From: Nocardioides alkalitolerans DSM 16699
GTDB taxonomy: Bacteria > Actinomycetota > Actinomycetes > Propionibacteriales > Nocardioidaceae
Reading direction: 5' to 3'
NCBI RefSeq assembly: GCF_000426525.1
Contig: NZ_AUFN01000012.1
Location: 186,001-250,000 of the forward strand
DNA: 64,000 nt
In this document: positions 16,417 to 24,312 of the stretch, in pieces
Position numbering within the stretch: the first letter of the stretch is position 1
Layout: every line of letters starts with the position of its first letter
Notes under the pieces: model-generated
What the model was told of the DNA's origin: nothing
Seen by the model: the letters and a program-made list of their open reading frames with translations, nothing else
Databases searched by the model: none
Made by a program: the position numbers and the translations under genes

Positions 16417-16579
16417 AATTACCTCCGACCTTCACGCACTCGTAACGCGGACGGTAGGCGGCGCAACACCCCGGTCACACTCCCGGTGCGATGGGTCACC
16501 CGACCTTGTGCCGCACACTGCGCCGCCATCATGCTGACACTCACCAGACCAAAACGCCGTCACCGAGGAGCCCCTCACC

Positions 16580-17950
16580 GTGGAGACCAGGTCGAGCATC
16601 CTCGACGCCAACGCGTACACCGGCGCCCCCGGCACCGCGACGCCCCTCGTCGAGCGACGTCGACGCGCGCTGGGGCCGGCGTACCGGCTCTTCTACCGCG
16701 AGCCCCTGGAGCTGGTGCGGGGGAGCGGGGTGCACCTCTACGACGCCGAGGGCGGGGAGTACCTCGACGCCTACAACAACGTCGCCAGCGTCGGCCACGC
16801 CCACCCGGCGGTCGTGGCGGCCGTGGCACGGCAGGCGGCGACCCTCAACACGCACACGCGGTACGTCGACCGCGGGCTGGTGACGTACGCCGAGGACCTG
16901 CTCGGGCTGCTGCCCGCGGAGCTCGACCAGGTGATGTTCGCGTGCACCGGCTCGGAGGCGAACGACCTGGCGGTGCGGGTGGCCCGTGCGGCCACCGGCG
17001 GGCGGGGCGTCATCGTGACCGCGGAGGCCTACCACGGCAACACCGACCTGGTCACCGGTCTGTCCCCGTCGCTCGGCGCAGGAGCCCCCCTCGGAGCGCA
17101 CGTGTGGACCGTGCCGGCCCCGGACCCGCTCCGCCGCCCGACGCCGGACCCGGGGGCACGGTTGGCCGCCGACGTGCGCGCCGCCCTCGACGCCATGCAG
17201 GCGGCCGGGGTGCGACCCGCTGCCCTGCTGGTGGACTCGATCCTCTCCTCCGACGGGGTGCACGCCGCGCCCGCCGGCTTCCTCGCTCCCGCGGTCGACG
17301 CGGTGCGTGCGGCCGGAGGGCTGCTGGTGGCCGACGAGGTGCAGCCCGGCTTCGCCCGCACGGGGACCGCGTTCTGGGGGTTCGAGCGCCACGGCCTGGT
17401 GCCCGACCTCGTGACCACCGGCAAGCCGATGGGCAACGGGATGCCGATCGCCGCCGTCGCGGCTCGGGCCGACGTGCTGGAGCCCTTCGCCGCCACGGTG
17501 CCCTACTTCAACACCTTCGGCGGCAACCACGTCAGCATCGCCGCGGCGCAGGCCGTCCTCGACGTGATCCGCGACGAGGGCCTGCAGCAGAACGCCGCCG
17601 ACGTCGGCACGCACCTGCGTGACCTGCTCCGCGAGGTCGCCGCCCGTCACCCCGTGGTCGCGGACGTGCGCGGCGACGGCCTCTACACCGGGGTGGAGCT
17701 GGTCGCGTCCGCCGGCACCACCGCACCGGGTACGGCGCTGGCCGCCGACGTCGTCAACGCCTTGCGGCGGCGGCGCGTGCTCACGTCGGTGTGCGGGCCG
17801 TACGGCAGCACCCTCAAGGTGCGCCCGCCGCTCCCGTTCTCCCGCGCCGACGCCGCCCGGTTCGCCGAGGTCCTCGACCTCGTGCTCACGCACGACGTGC
17901 GGGTGGGCGAGGTGCGGGCGGGCGAGGTGCGGGCGCCGGGCAAAGAGTAA
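16580..17950 (+). CDS. Class III aminotransferase-fold PLP enzyme, phospho-lyase subfamily (AGXT2L-like)
   Basis: 456 residues, PLP-dependent fold type I. It resembles ethanolamine-phosphate / 5-phosphohydroxylysine phospho-lyases more than ordinary aminotransferases: AYNNVASVGHAHPAVV, TLNTHTRYVDRGLVTYAEDL, LDQVMFACTGSEANDLAVRVARA, TAEAYHGNTDLVTGLSP, LLVADEVQPGFARTGTAFWGF, PLP lysine 282 in TTGKPMGNGMP, and PYFNTFGGNHVSIAAA. Those enzymes release phosphate and ammonia from a phosphorylated amino alcohol. The C-terminus carries a short duplicated element (GEVRAGEVRA). GTG 16580 has a GAGGAG site 9 nt upstream. Divergent from the kinase-SDR-GntR genes, which supply the phosphorylation and control steps (inference). 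Confidence 0.85.
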   Translation: METRSSILDANAYTGAPGTATPLVERRRRALGPAYRLFYREPLELVRGSGVHLYDAEGGEYLDAYNNVASVGHAHPAVVAAVARQAATLNTHTRYVDRGLVTYAEDLLGLLPAELDQVMFACTGSEANDLAVRVARAATGGRGVIVTAEAYHGNTDLVTGLSPSLGAGAPLGAHVWTVPAPDPLRRPTPDPGARLAADVRAALDAMQAAGVRPAALLVDSILSSDGVHAAPAGFLAPAVDAVRAAGGLLVADEVQPGFARTGTAFWGFERHGLVPDLVTTGKPMGNGMPIAAVAARADVLEPFAATVPYFNTFGGNHVSIAAAQAVLDVIRDEGLQQNAADVGTHLRDLLREVAARHPVVADVRGDGLYTGVELVASAGTTAPGTALAADVVNALRRRRVLTSVCGPYGSTLKVRPPLPFSRADAARFAEVLDLVLTHDVRVGEVRAGEVRAPGKE

Positions 17951-17958
17951 GCGCAGCG

Positions 17959-18127
17959 GTGGTTGAGGAGCGGGCGCCGGCGAGCGTCTCGACACCACGC
18001 CCCAGGGATGGTTGAGGAGCGAGCGCCAGCGAGCGTCTCGAAGCCACGCCCCAGTGGTGGTTGAGGAGGCCGCCGAGCCCGTGCCGGCGTTGGTTGAGGA
18101 GGGCCGCTAGGCCCGTCTCGAAACCAC
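17959..18127. repeat. Cluster of four ~40-bp REP-like elements (TGGTTGAGGAG...CTCGAAACCA)
   Basis: Four units begin GTGGTTGAGGAG or a close variant: 17959-17998, 18008-18047, 18057-18089 (decayed) and 18090-18127. Intact units run GAGCG(G/A)GCGCC(G/A)GCGAGCGTCTCGA and end in CCAC; their ends are imperfect inverted repeats. They fill the gap between the phospho-lyase and the DUF222/HNH gene. Reverse-oriented copies follow that gene. Confidence 0.8.
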
Positions 18128-18194
18128 ACCACCCAATGCGATCGAAGGCCATCTGAACTGGGCAAACAGTTCTCCACAGATCACCTCGTCACCC

Positions 18195-18223
18195 TGGCGA
18201 TCGAACGCGTGATCGAATAGAAT
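18195..18223 (+). promoter_or_regulatory. Promoter of the DUF222/HNH gene, leaderless
   Basis: -35-like TGGCGA at 18195-18200, 17-bp spacer, -10 TAGAAT at 18218-18223, 6 nt before ATG 18230. The heptamer GATCGAA repeats at about 18138, 18199 and 18211, two of them within the promoter. Confidence 0.55.
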
Positions 18224-18229
18224 CAGGAC

Positions 18230-19651
18230 ATGAGCCCGACCACCGCCACCCTCGGCAGCACTGCCTTCCCGGCTGTGCTGCTCGACGGCGCCCGGGCTGC
18301 GCTGGCACGTCAGCGGGCGGCGGAGGTCGAGGTCCTCGTGGCGGTCGCGGACTGGGCCGACGCCCACACCGAGGGCGGCGTGGTGGCCGACCAGTACGGC
18401 CCGTTCGGGCTGCTCCGCGACGATGCGCACCTGCTGCCGGGCGCGGACGTGTTCGGTGAGCTCGGTGGGCCGGGCGCTCCGTTGGTGTCGGAGTTCTGCG
18501 TGGTCGAGATCGCGGCCGCCCTGGGTCTGTCGACCGACTCGGGTCGCCGGCTGGTCGGTGAGGCGGTCGAGCTGCGGCACCGTCTCCCGCGGCTCTGGAG
18601 CCGAGTGACCGCTGGCGTACTGCCGGTGTGGCGGGCTCGGAAGATCGCGCAGGAGACGACCCAGCTCACGTTCGAGGGTGCGGAGTTCGTCGACCGTCAT
18701 TTGGCGCCGGTGGCGCACAAGACGGGCATGGTGACCGCGCAGAAGCTGGTCGCGGAGGCGATCGCGAGGTTCGACCCCGAGAAGGCCGAGCTCGACCGCG
18801 CCGACTCCGACGCCACCCGACGGTTCGACATCGACTTCGACGCCCAGGTGGATCCGGCCCGAGGGGTGGTGCCGGTATTGGGGACCCTCGACCTTGCCGA
18901 CGCCCTCGACCTGGAGAACGCGGTGTCCCGGGTCGCCGCCGACCTCGCGCTCGCGGGGTCGCTGGACTCCCTCGACGCACGGCGGTCATCCGCAGTGGGA
19001 GAGATCGCGCGGCGCCAGACGACGCTGGACCTCAGCGGCTGCGGCGACCCGGCCGACGACGATGTGGCCGCGCCGGCCGCGTCGGCTGCGACGCGGTCGA
19101 AGGCCCGCCAAGTCGTGCTCCACGTCCACCTCTCCGAGGCCGCGCTGACCGAGCTCGACCCGCACGTCTGCGGTGGTGTCGACCTGGCTCGGGTCGAGAA
19201 GACCCGGAGCTTCGTGCTCGCCGAGCAGGTCCGCGAATGGTGCCGCGCCACCTCCACCCAGGTGGTGGTGAAGCCGGTCATCGATCTCCGAGACCAGGTC
19301 GCGGTCGACGCCTACGAGATCCCGGACCGGATCGCCGAACGCGTCCGCCTCACGAGGCCCATCTGCGTGTTCCCCCATTGCACCCGACCGGCTCGGGGTT
19401 GCGACCTTGACCACGTCGACGAGTACGTCCGAGCAGATGACGGCGGACCACCGGGTCAGACCTCCACGACCAACCTCGCCCCGCTCTGCCGGCGACATCA
19501 CCGGGTCAAGACCCACCCGTCGCCGAGCGGCATCGGGAGGGAACGCAGGTGGCGCTACCGGCGCCTGCCCGACGGGTCGTTCGTGTGGACGAGCCCCCAC
19601 GACCAGCAGTACCTCGTCGACCCGTACGGCACGGTCCCGCTCGCCGCCTGA
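18230..19651 (+). CDS. DUF222 / HNH endonuclease (13E12 repeat family)
   Basis: 473 residues. The DUF222 region, about 15-360, shows AAEVEVLVAVADWADAH, SEFCVVEIAAALGLSTDSGRRLVGEAVELRHRLPRLW and ARKIAQETTQL. The HNH nuclease module is C-terminal (about 385-435): CVFPHCTRPARGCDLDHVDEYV, TSTTNLAPLCRRHHRVKTH, with both metal-binding Cys and the DHxD/RHH core. Family members are highly repeated in actinobacterial genomes and often regarded as selfish or homing-like, but their role is unknown. Repeat families flank this copy on both sides. Starts leaderless at ATG 18230. Confidence 0.93.
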   Translation: MSPTTATLGSTAFPAVLLDGARAALARQRAAEVEVLVAVADWADAHTEGGVVADQYGPFGLLRDDAHLLPGADVFGELGGPGAPLVSEFCVVEIAAALGLSTDSGRRLVGEAVELRHRLPRLWSRVTAGVLPVWRARKIAQETTQLTFEGAEFVDRHLAPVAHKTGMVTAQKLVAEAIARFDPEKAELDRADSDATRRFDIDFDAQVDPARGVVPVLGTLDLADALDLENAVSRVAADLALAGSLDSLDARRSSAVGEIARRQTTLDLSGCGDPADDDVAAPAASAATRSKARQVVLHVHLSEAALTELDPHVCGGVDLARVEKTRSFVLAEQVREWCRATSTQVVVKPVIDLRDQVAVDAYEIPDRIAERVRLTRPICVFPHCTRPARGCDLDHVDEYVRADDGGPPGQTSTTNLAPLCRRHHRVKTHPSPSGIGRERRWRYRRLPDGSFVWTSPHDQQYLVDPYGTVPLAA

Positions 19652-19721
19652 CACAGCTGACTGACCGCACACCTCAGCGACCACCGTCGCTGGGGTGTGC
19701 CGTCGTGCCCGGGGGACCTGC

Positions 19722-19820
19722 GTGGCTTCGAGACGCTCACTGCGCTCGCTCCTCGCCCACCGGACGCGCCGCGCTCGCTCCTCACCCACCGGCCAGGCTG
19801 CGCTCGCTCCTCACCCACCG
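19722..19820. repeat. Reverse-oriented REP-like elements downstream of the DUF222/HNH gene
   Basis: 19722-19760 reads GTGGCTTCGAGACGCTCA...CGCTCGCTCCTC..CCAC, i.e. the complement of the upstream units. Two shortened copies, CGCTCGCTCCTCACCCACC, follow at about 19771-19790 and 19802-19820. The DUF222 gene is thus bracketed by inverted families. Confidence 0.7.
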
Positions 19821-19871
19821 AACAACTAGCCGCACAACTCCCCGCCACAGCGTTCCCCACGGGCCTCCTCC

Positions 19872-19923
19872 GAGCCCAAGGGCCTCCAGCGAGCCCAAGG
19901 GCCCACCCCAGCCCAAGGGCCCA
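19872..19923. repeat. Three copies of AGCCCAAGGGCC
   Basis: The 12-mer AGCCCAAGGGCC occurs at about 19873, 19892 and 19910, roughly every 19 bp, just before the end of the minus-strand hydrolase gene. Each copy is nearly self-complementary (GCCC/GGGC), so may fold. Confidence 0.5.
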
Positions 19924-19942
19924 GGCACCCGAGGGCGCCCGG

Positions 19943-20776
19943 TCACTCCCGCAGGAACCCGATGACGCCGGGCGTCACCGTGTCGCTGAACTCGTCGAAG
20001 AACCCGTGGCGGCCGGCGCGGGTGAGCTGCAGCCGGCTGCCGGGGATGCGCTGGGCGATGACGGTGGCGTTCTGCACCGGCGTCATCACGTCGTCGGCGC
20101 CGTGCAGCACGAGCGTCGGCGCGACGATCTCGCCGAGGCGGTCGGACGCGTCGTGGCGGGCGCTGACCCGCAGGTGGCGCATCTGCGCCCGCGAGGTCAT
20201 CGACGTGTCACCGAGCAGGTGGCTGCGCAGCCGGCGCTCCGCGCAGGCGGGGGTGTAGAAGAGGTCGAGCAGCGCCCGGGCGCGCTCGGCGGGGTCGGGG
20301 GTGGCGATCCGGCGTCGTACGTCGGGCCCCCGCTCGCGCGCCACCGAACCGCCCGGCGAGGTGCACGCCAGCACCAGCCGGTCCACGCGCTCGGGGGAGC
20401 GGATCGCGAGCATCTGGGCCACGCGACCGCCCATCGAGGTGCCGTAGACGTGGGCCCGCTCGATGCCGAGCGCGTCCATCACCGCGCAGGCGTCGTCGGC
20501 GAACAGCTCGGTCGACCACCCGTCGTCGTGGTCGTCGGCGCGGGTGGCGCCGGTGCCGCGGTAGTCGAACGAGACGACCCGGAAGTCGGCGAAGCCGTCG
20601 CGCAGATCCGTCCACCAGGCGTGCGAGTTCGCCTGGCCCGCGAGGAGCAGGAGGGCGGGCCCGTCGGCGCGGCCCGACTCCTGGACGGCGAGGACGGTGC
20701 CGTCGGCCAGCTCGACCTCGGTGGTCAGGAGGTCGTCGCCGGGATCGGGCGCGGTGGTCGACGCAGGAGAGCTCAC
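19943..20776 (-). CDS. Alpha/beta-hydrolase
   Basis: 277 residues, single alpha/beta-hydrolase domain. Oxyanion region LLLLAGQANSHAWW, FRVVSFDYRGTGATR, nucleophile elbow VYGTSMGGRVAQML (Ser at about 118), acid residue in PTLVLHGADDVMTPV and the catalytic His in RLQLTRAGRHGFFDEF. GTG 20776 follows AAAGGAAGG. Divergent from the ABC importer; no direct functional link visible. Substrate unknown, esterase or C-C hydrolase are both possible. Confidence 0.9.
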   Translation of the reverse strand: MSSPASTTAPDPGDDLLTTEVELADGTVLAVQESGRADGPALLLLAGQANSHAWWTDLRDGFADFRVVSFDYRGTGATRADDHDDGWSTELFADDACAVMDALGIERAHVYGTSMGGRVAQMLAIRSPERVDRLVLACTSPGGSVARERGPDVRRRIATPDPAERARALLDLFYTPACAERRLRSHLLGDTSMTSRAQMRHLRVSARHDASDRLGEIVAPTLVLHGADDVMTPVQNATVIAQRIPGSRLQLTRAGRHGFFDEFSDTVTPGVIGFLRE

Positions 20777-20915
20777 GCCTTCCTTTGTACTCCCGTGCCC
20801 ACCGTCACCCCCACGTCGACGCCGTCGACGTCCGCTGGAACACGCTTGTCACTGTCGTGAAACGCCGGTGCCGGAGGGTGGACCGGGTCGTCTCCATTCC
20901 CCCAGAGGAGCCCCC

Positions 20916-21899
20916 GTGCCACTCGCTGCACCCCTGTCCCGCCGCCTCGCGGTCGCCGTCTCCACCGTCCTGCTCGGCAGCGCGCTCGCCGCCTGCACGT
21001 CCACCGGGGGTGACGACGACGGCGAGGTCACGACCGTCACCGTCGGCACGCTGCGGGGCCAGCCGCACTTCTACGCACCCTTCCTCTACGAGGACCACGC
21101 GACGGGCGACATCGAGTACGACGTGGTCACGCTCGACACCGCGCCGGCGCTCAACGACGCGCTGCTCAGCGGCACCATCGACATGGCCGTCGGCAGCATC
21201 ACCGCGACCGTGGCGGGGGCCGCCCAGGGCCGCGAGGTCAAGGTGGTCGCGGGCGCGGCCGACGGGGGCAGCGGGTTCATCGGCAACGCCGAGATCGACT
21301 CGGTGCAGGACCTCGTCGGCCGCCGGGTCGGCTACCTCGAGTCGAGCTCGCAGTACGTCGCGCTCCAGCTGATCCTCGAGGAGCAGGGCGTCGACATCGC
21401 CGACCTCGGGCTGGTCTCGCTGAGCGCGCCCGAGTTCTTCAACGCGTTCAACACCGACCAGATCGACGCGTTCCTCGCCCCCGAGATCGGGGTCTCCCTC
21501 GCCCTCGGGGCCGGCGGTCAGGAGATCACCTCGCCGTACGAGACCGACATCGGCCGCGTCAACATCGCGCTGCTCGCCAGCCAGGACTTCATCGACGAGC
21601 AGCCCGAGGCCGTGCAGGAGGTCGTCGAGACCCACGCCGCCACGACCGCGTACATGGTCGACAACCAGGACGAGTGGCTGCCCGACATGGTCGCGGAGTA
21701 CGGCGGCGACGAGGCCGTCTTCGCCACCGCGCTCGACAACTTCTGGCTCCGCGCCGACCTGTCTCCGACCCTGGAGGGCCAGATCGACAACCTCATCACC
21801 CAGATGGCGCGGCTCGGCATGATCGACGAGGCGCCCGCGCTCGAGGACGTCGTCGACACCTCCTTCGCCTCGCGTGACGAGCCGGACGAAAACGCATGA
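20916..21899 (+). CDS. ABC importer substrate-binding lipoprotein (NMT1/SsuA type)
   Basis: 327 residues; lipoprotein signal ends at LAAC (Cys27). The mature part follows the NMT1/THI5/SsuA fold: VTVGTLRGQPHFYAPFLY, LNDALLSGTIDMAVGSIT, VKVVAGAADGG, SVQDLVGRRVGYLESSSQYVALQLILEEQGVDIADLGLVSL and DAFLAPEIGVSLAL. Family ligands include sulfonates, nitrate, taurine and pyrimidine precursors; none is indicated here. GTG 20916 has an AGAGGAG site; the in-frame sequence before it has no such signal. Its stop overlaps the permease ATG by 4 nt (ATGA). Confidence 0.88.
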   Translation: MPLAAPLSRRLAVAVSTVLLGSALAACTSTGGDDDGEVTTVTVGTLRGQPHFYAPFLYEDHATGDIEYDVVTLDTAPALNDALLSGTIDMAVGSITATVAGAAQGREVKVVAGAADGGSGFIGNAEIDSVQDLVGRRVGYLESSSQYVALQLILEEQGVDIADLGLVSLSAPEFFNAFNTDQIDAFLAPEIGVSLALGAGGQEITSPYETDIGRVNIALLASQDFIDEQPEAVQEVVETHAATTAYMVDNQDEWLPDMVAEYGGDEAVFATALDNFWLRADLSPTLEGQIDNLITQMARLGMIDEAPALEDVVDTSFASRDEPDENA

Positions 21900-22714
21900 G
21901 CAGGTGGGGCCCGGCCGCGGGCCGGTTCGCCCTCGGCGCCGGGTTCATCGCCTTCATCCTCCTGATGTGGGACCTCGGCGTGCGGGGGGAGTGGGTGCTC
22001 CTCTTCGACATCAAGATGGGCTTCCTGCCGCCCCCGGTCGACGTGGCGAAGCTGCTGTGGGACTTCGCCTTCGGCGGGGTGTACGACGACGCGTTCAGCG
22101 GCTCGCTCTGGGGCCACCTGGGGGCCAGCTCGCTGCGGGTGCTCGCCGGCTTCGGCCTCGCGGCCGCCCTCGCGATCCCGCTGGGCGTGCTGATGGGCCG
22201 GTTCCCGCTCGTGCTCGCGACGCTCGACCCGGCGGTCAACCTCTTCCGCCCGATCCCGGCGACCGCCTGGGTGCCCCTGGTGCTCCTCATCATCGGCTTC
22301 GGCAGCCAGGCCACGATCTTCCTGATCACGATCTCGGCGTTCTTCCCGATCCTGCTCAACACGCTCAGCGCGACGCGGGAGGTCTCGCCGCGGCTGGTCG
22401 AGGCGGCCCTCATGCTCGGCACGCGCCCGATCGGGGTGCTCCTCAAGGTCGTCGTGCCGGCCGCCACCCCGGGCATCGTCAGCGGCCTGCGCATCGGCCT
22501 GGGCCTCGCCTGGGTGATCCTCGTGCTGGGGGAGAGCAACGGCATCGACACCGGCCTCGGCAGCATGATCATGCTCGCCCGCGAGCAGGTGCGCACCGAC
22601 CGGATCGTTGTCGGCATGATCGTCATCGGCGTCGCCGGCTATCTCTCGGACCGTCTGCTGGTCCTCGGCCTCAAGGGTGCCTTCGGGCGCCGCCCGCTGG
22701 TGCGGGCCTCGTGA
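21896..22714 (+). CDS. ABC importer permease (SsuC/TauC type)
   Basis: 272-residue inner-membrane permease with about six membrane segments (FALGAGFIAFILLMWDLGV, VLAGFGLAAALAIPLGVLMGRFP, WVPLVLLIIGFG, FLITISAFFPILLNTL, GLGLAWVILVLGE, RIVVGMIVIGVAGYLSDRLL). The EAA loop reads EAALMLGTRPIGVLLKVVVPAATPGIVSGL at about 180-205, the contact for the ATPase. Middle gene of a three-gene importer operon; coupled to the binding protein by ATGA. Confidence 0.93.
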   Translation: MSRWGPAAGRFALGAGFIAFILLMWDLGVRGEWVLLFDIKMGFLPPPVDVAKLLWDFAFGGVYDDAFSGSLWGHLGASSLRVLAGFGLAAALAIPLGVLMGRFPLVLATLDPAVNLFRPIPATAWVPLVLLIIGFGSQATIFLITISAFFPILLNTLSATREVSPRLVEAALMLGTRPIGVLLKVVVPAATPGIVSGLRIGLGLAWVILVLGESNGIDTGLGSMIMLAREQVRTDRIVVGMIVIGVAGYLSDRLLVLGLKGAFGRRPLVRAS

Positions 22715-22725
22715 AGGAGAAGGCG

Positions 22726-23559
22726 ATGACGGAGAAGACAGCGACGCCCGGAGCGACGGTCCGACCGCACCGGGTCGTCGACGAGTCCGGCCGGGTCCTC
22801 CTGCAGGGGGTCGGCAAGCAGTACGCGACGCGGCGCGGCCCCGTCGACGCGGTCGCCGACGTCGACCTCGAGGTGGCGCCCGGCGAGTTCGTCGCCGTCG
22901 TGGGGGCGAGCGGGTGCGGCAAGTCGACGCTGCTGCGCATCCTCGCCGGGTTCGAGCGCCACACCGCGGGCGTCGTGGAGGTGGGCGGCCGGCCGGTACG
23001 GCGCCCCGGGCCCGAGCGGGGCGTGGTCTTCCAGGACTACGGCCTCTTCCCGTGGCTGACCGTCGCGGAGAACGTGCGCTACGGGCCCCGCCAGCGACGC
23101 ATGTCGAGGACCGCCGCGAAGCGGCGCGCGGCGGAGTACATCGAGATCGTCGGCCTCACCCGCTTCGCCGACCGGTATCCCGGCGAGCTGTCGGGCGGCA
23201 TGCAGCAGCGCGTCGCCATCGCCCGGGTGCTCGCCAACGACCCGGCGGTGCTCCTGATGGACGAGCCGTTCGGGGCGCTCGACGCCCTCACCCGCACGTC
23301 GATGCAGCACGAGCTGCGTCGCCTCCATGTCGAGACGGGAGCCACGGTCCTGCTCGTCACCCACTCGATCGAGGAGGCCGTCTACCTCGCCGACCGGGTC
23401 GTCGTCATGGCCGGCGGCGCCTCGCACGGCGTGCCCGGTCACGTGAAGGAGGTCGTGCCCGTGACGCTGGCGGGCGAGCGCGACGTGAACGCCCCCGACT
23501 TCAACGCCGTCGAGCGGCAGATCGCGGCGCTCGTGCACGCCGGGGTCGGTGCGGGCTGA
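22726..23559 (+). CDS. ABC importer ATP-binding protein (SsuB/TauB type)
   Basis: 277 residues. Walker A GASGCGKST at about 65-73, Q-loop VVFQDYGLFPWLT, signature LSGGMQQRVAIARVLA, Walker B LLMDEPFGALDALTR, H-switch VTHSIEEAVYLADRVVVM. The PWLTVAENV and FGALDA features place it with nitrate/sulfonate/taurine importers. ATG 22726 follows GGAGAAGG; a GTG at 22711 overlapping the permease stop is the alternative start. Confidence 0.93.
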   Translation: MTEKTATPGATVRPHRVVDESGRVLLQGVGKQYATRRGPVDAVADVDLEVAPGEFVAVVGASGCGKSTLLRILAGFERHTAGVVEVGGRPVRRPGPERGVVFQDYGLFPWLTVAENVRYGPRQRRMSRTAAKRRAAEYIEIVGLTRFADRYPGELSGGMQQRVAIARVLANDPAVLLMDEPFGALDALTRTSMQHELRRLHVETGATVLLVTHSIEEAVYLADRVVVMAGGASHGVPGHVKEVVPVTLAGERDVNAPDFNAVERQIAALVHAGVGAG

Positions 23560-23598
23560 CGGTCGGCGTCGTACCCCCGGCCTGGTAGGAACGGCGTC

Positions 23599-24246
23599 GT
23601 GAGCACTGTGTGGCAACGCATCGCCCGGGCGCAGGCCGGCGACGACTACGCGACGGTCTACGCCGACCGGTTCCGCGCCATCGCGGCCGGCGGGGGCGAC
23701 GTCCACGGCGAGGCGGCCCTCGTCGCCGAGCTGCTGGCCCCGCCCGCGTCGGTGCTGGACGCCGGGTGCGGCACGGGCCGGGTCGGCGCGCGGCTCCACG
23801 AGCTGGGGTACGACGTCGTGGGCTGCGACGTCGACGCCGCCATGGTCGCGGTCGCGCGCGACGAGGTGCCCGACGTCGAGTGGCACGTCGCCGACCTGGC
23901 GGGACTGGCTCTGGGCCGCCGCTTCGACCTGGTGCTCCTGGCCGGCAACGTGCTGCCGCTCCTGGAGCCCGGCACGCTCACCGCGGCCGCCCGGTCGCTC
24001 GCCGACCACGTCGCACCCGGGGGAGCGCTCGTGACCGGCTTCGGCCTCGACGCCGCGCACCTGCCCGGTGACTGCCCCGTGCTTGCCCTCGCCGACGTGG
24101 ACGCCGCGTTCGCCGCCGTCGGTCTGGAGCCCACCGCGCACTGGGCGGGGTGGGACCGCGCGCCGTACGACGACGGGGGCTACGTCGTGGCGTCCTACCG
24201 CCCACGGGGGGACACCCCTTCGCCGCCCCCTACCGCCGGGGGGTGA
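23599..24246 (+). CDS. Class I SAM-dependent methyltransferase
   Basis: 215 residues. Motif I VLDAGCGTGRVGARLHELGYDVVGCDVD at about 50-80 with the SAM-binding Asp, then WHVADLAGLALGRRFDLVLLAGNVLPLLEP, the second conserved acidic/aromatic part, and LADHVAPGGALVTGFG. YADRFRAIAAGGGDVHGEA precedes the domain. Substrate unknown. GTG 23599 lacks a ribosome binding site; TAGGAA ends 7 nt before it, a near-match to the leaderless pattern. A CCCC...GGGG stem near the stop may end the transcript. Confidence 0.87.
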   Translation: MSTVWQRIARAQAGDDYATVYADRFRAIAAGGGDVHGEAALVAELLAPPASVLDAGCGTGRVGARLHELGYDVVGCDVDAAMVAVARDEVPDVEWHVADLAGLALGRRFDLVLLAGNVLPLLEPGTLTAAARSLADHVAPGGALVTGFGLDAAHLPGDCPVLALADVDAAFAAVGLEPTAHWAGWDRAPYDDGGYVVASYRPRGDTPSPPPTAGG

Positions 24247-24312
24247 GGGCACCGGGATGATCCCTCCCTCGGGGGTGGCCCCAGGGCGTTCCCGACGAGG
24301 AGCATCATCGGC

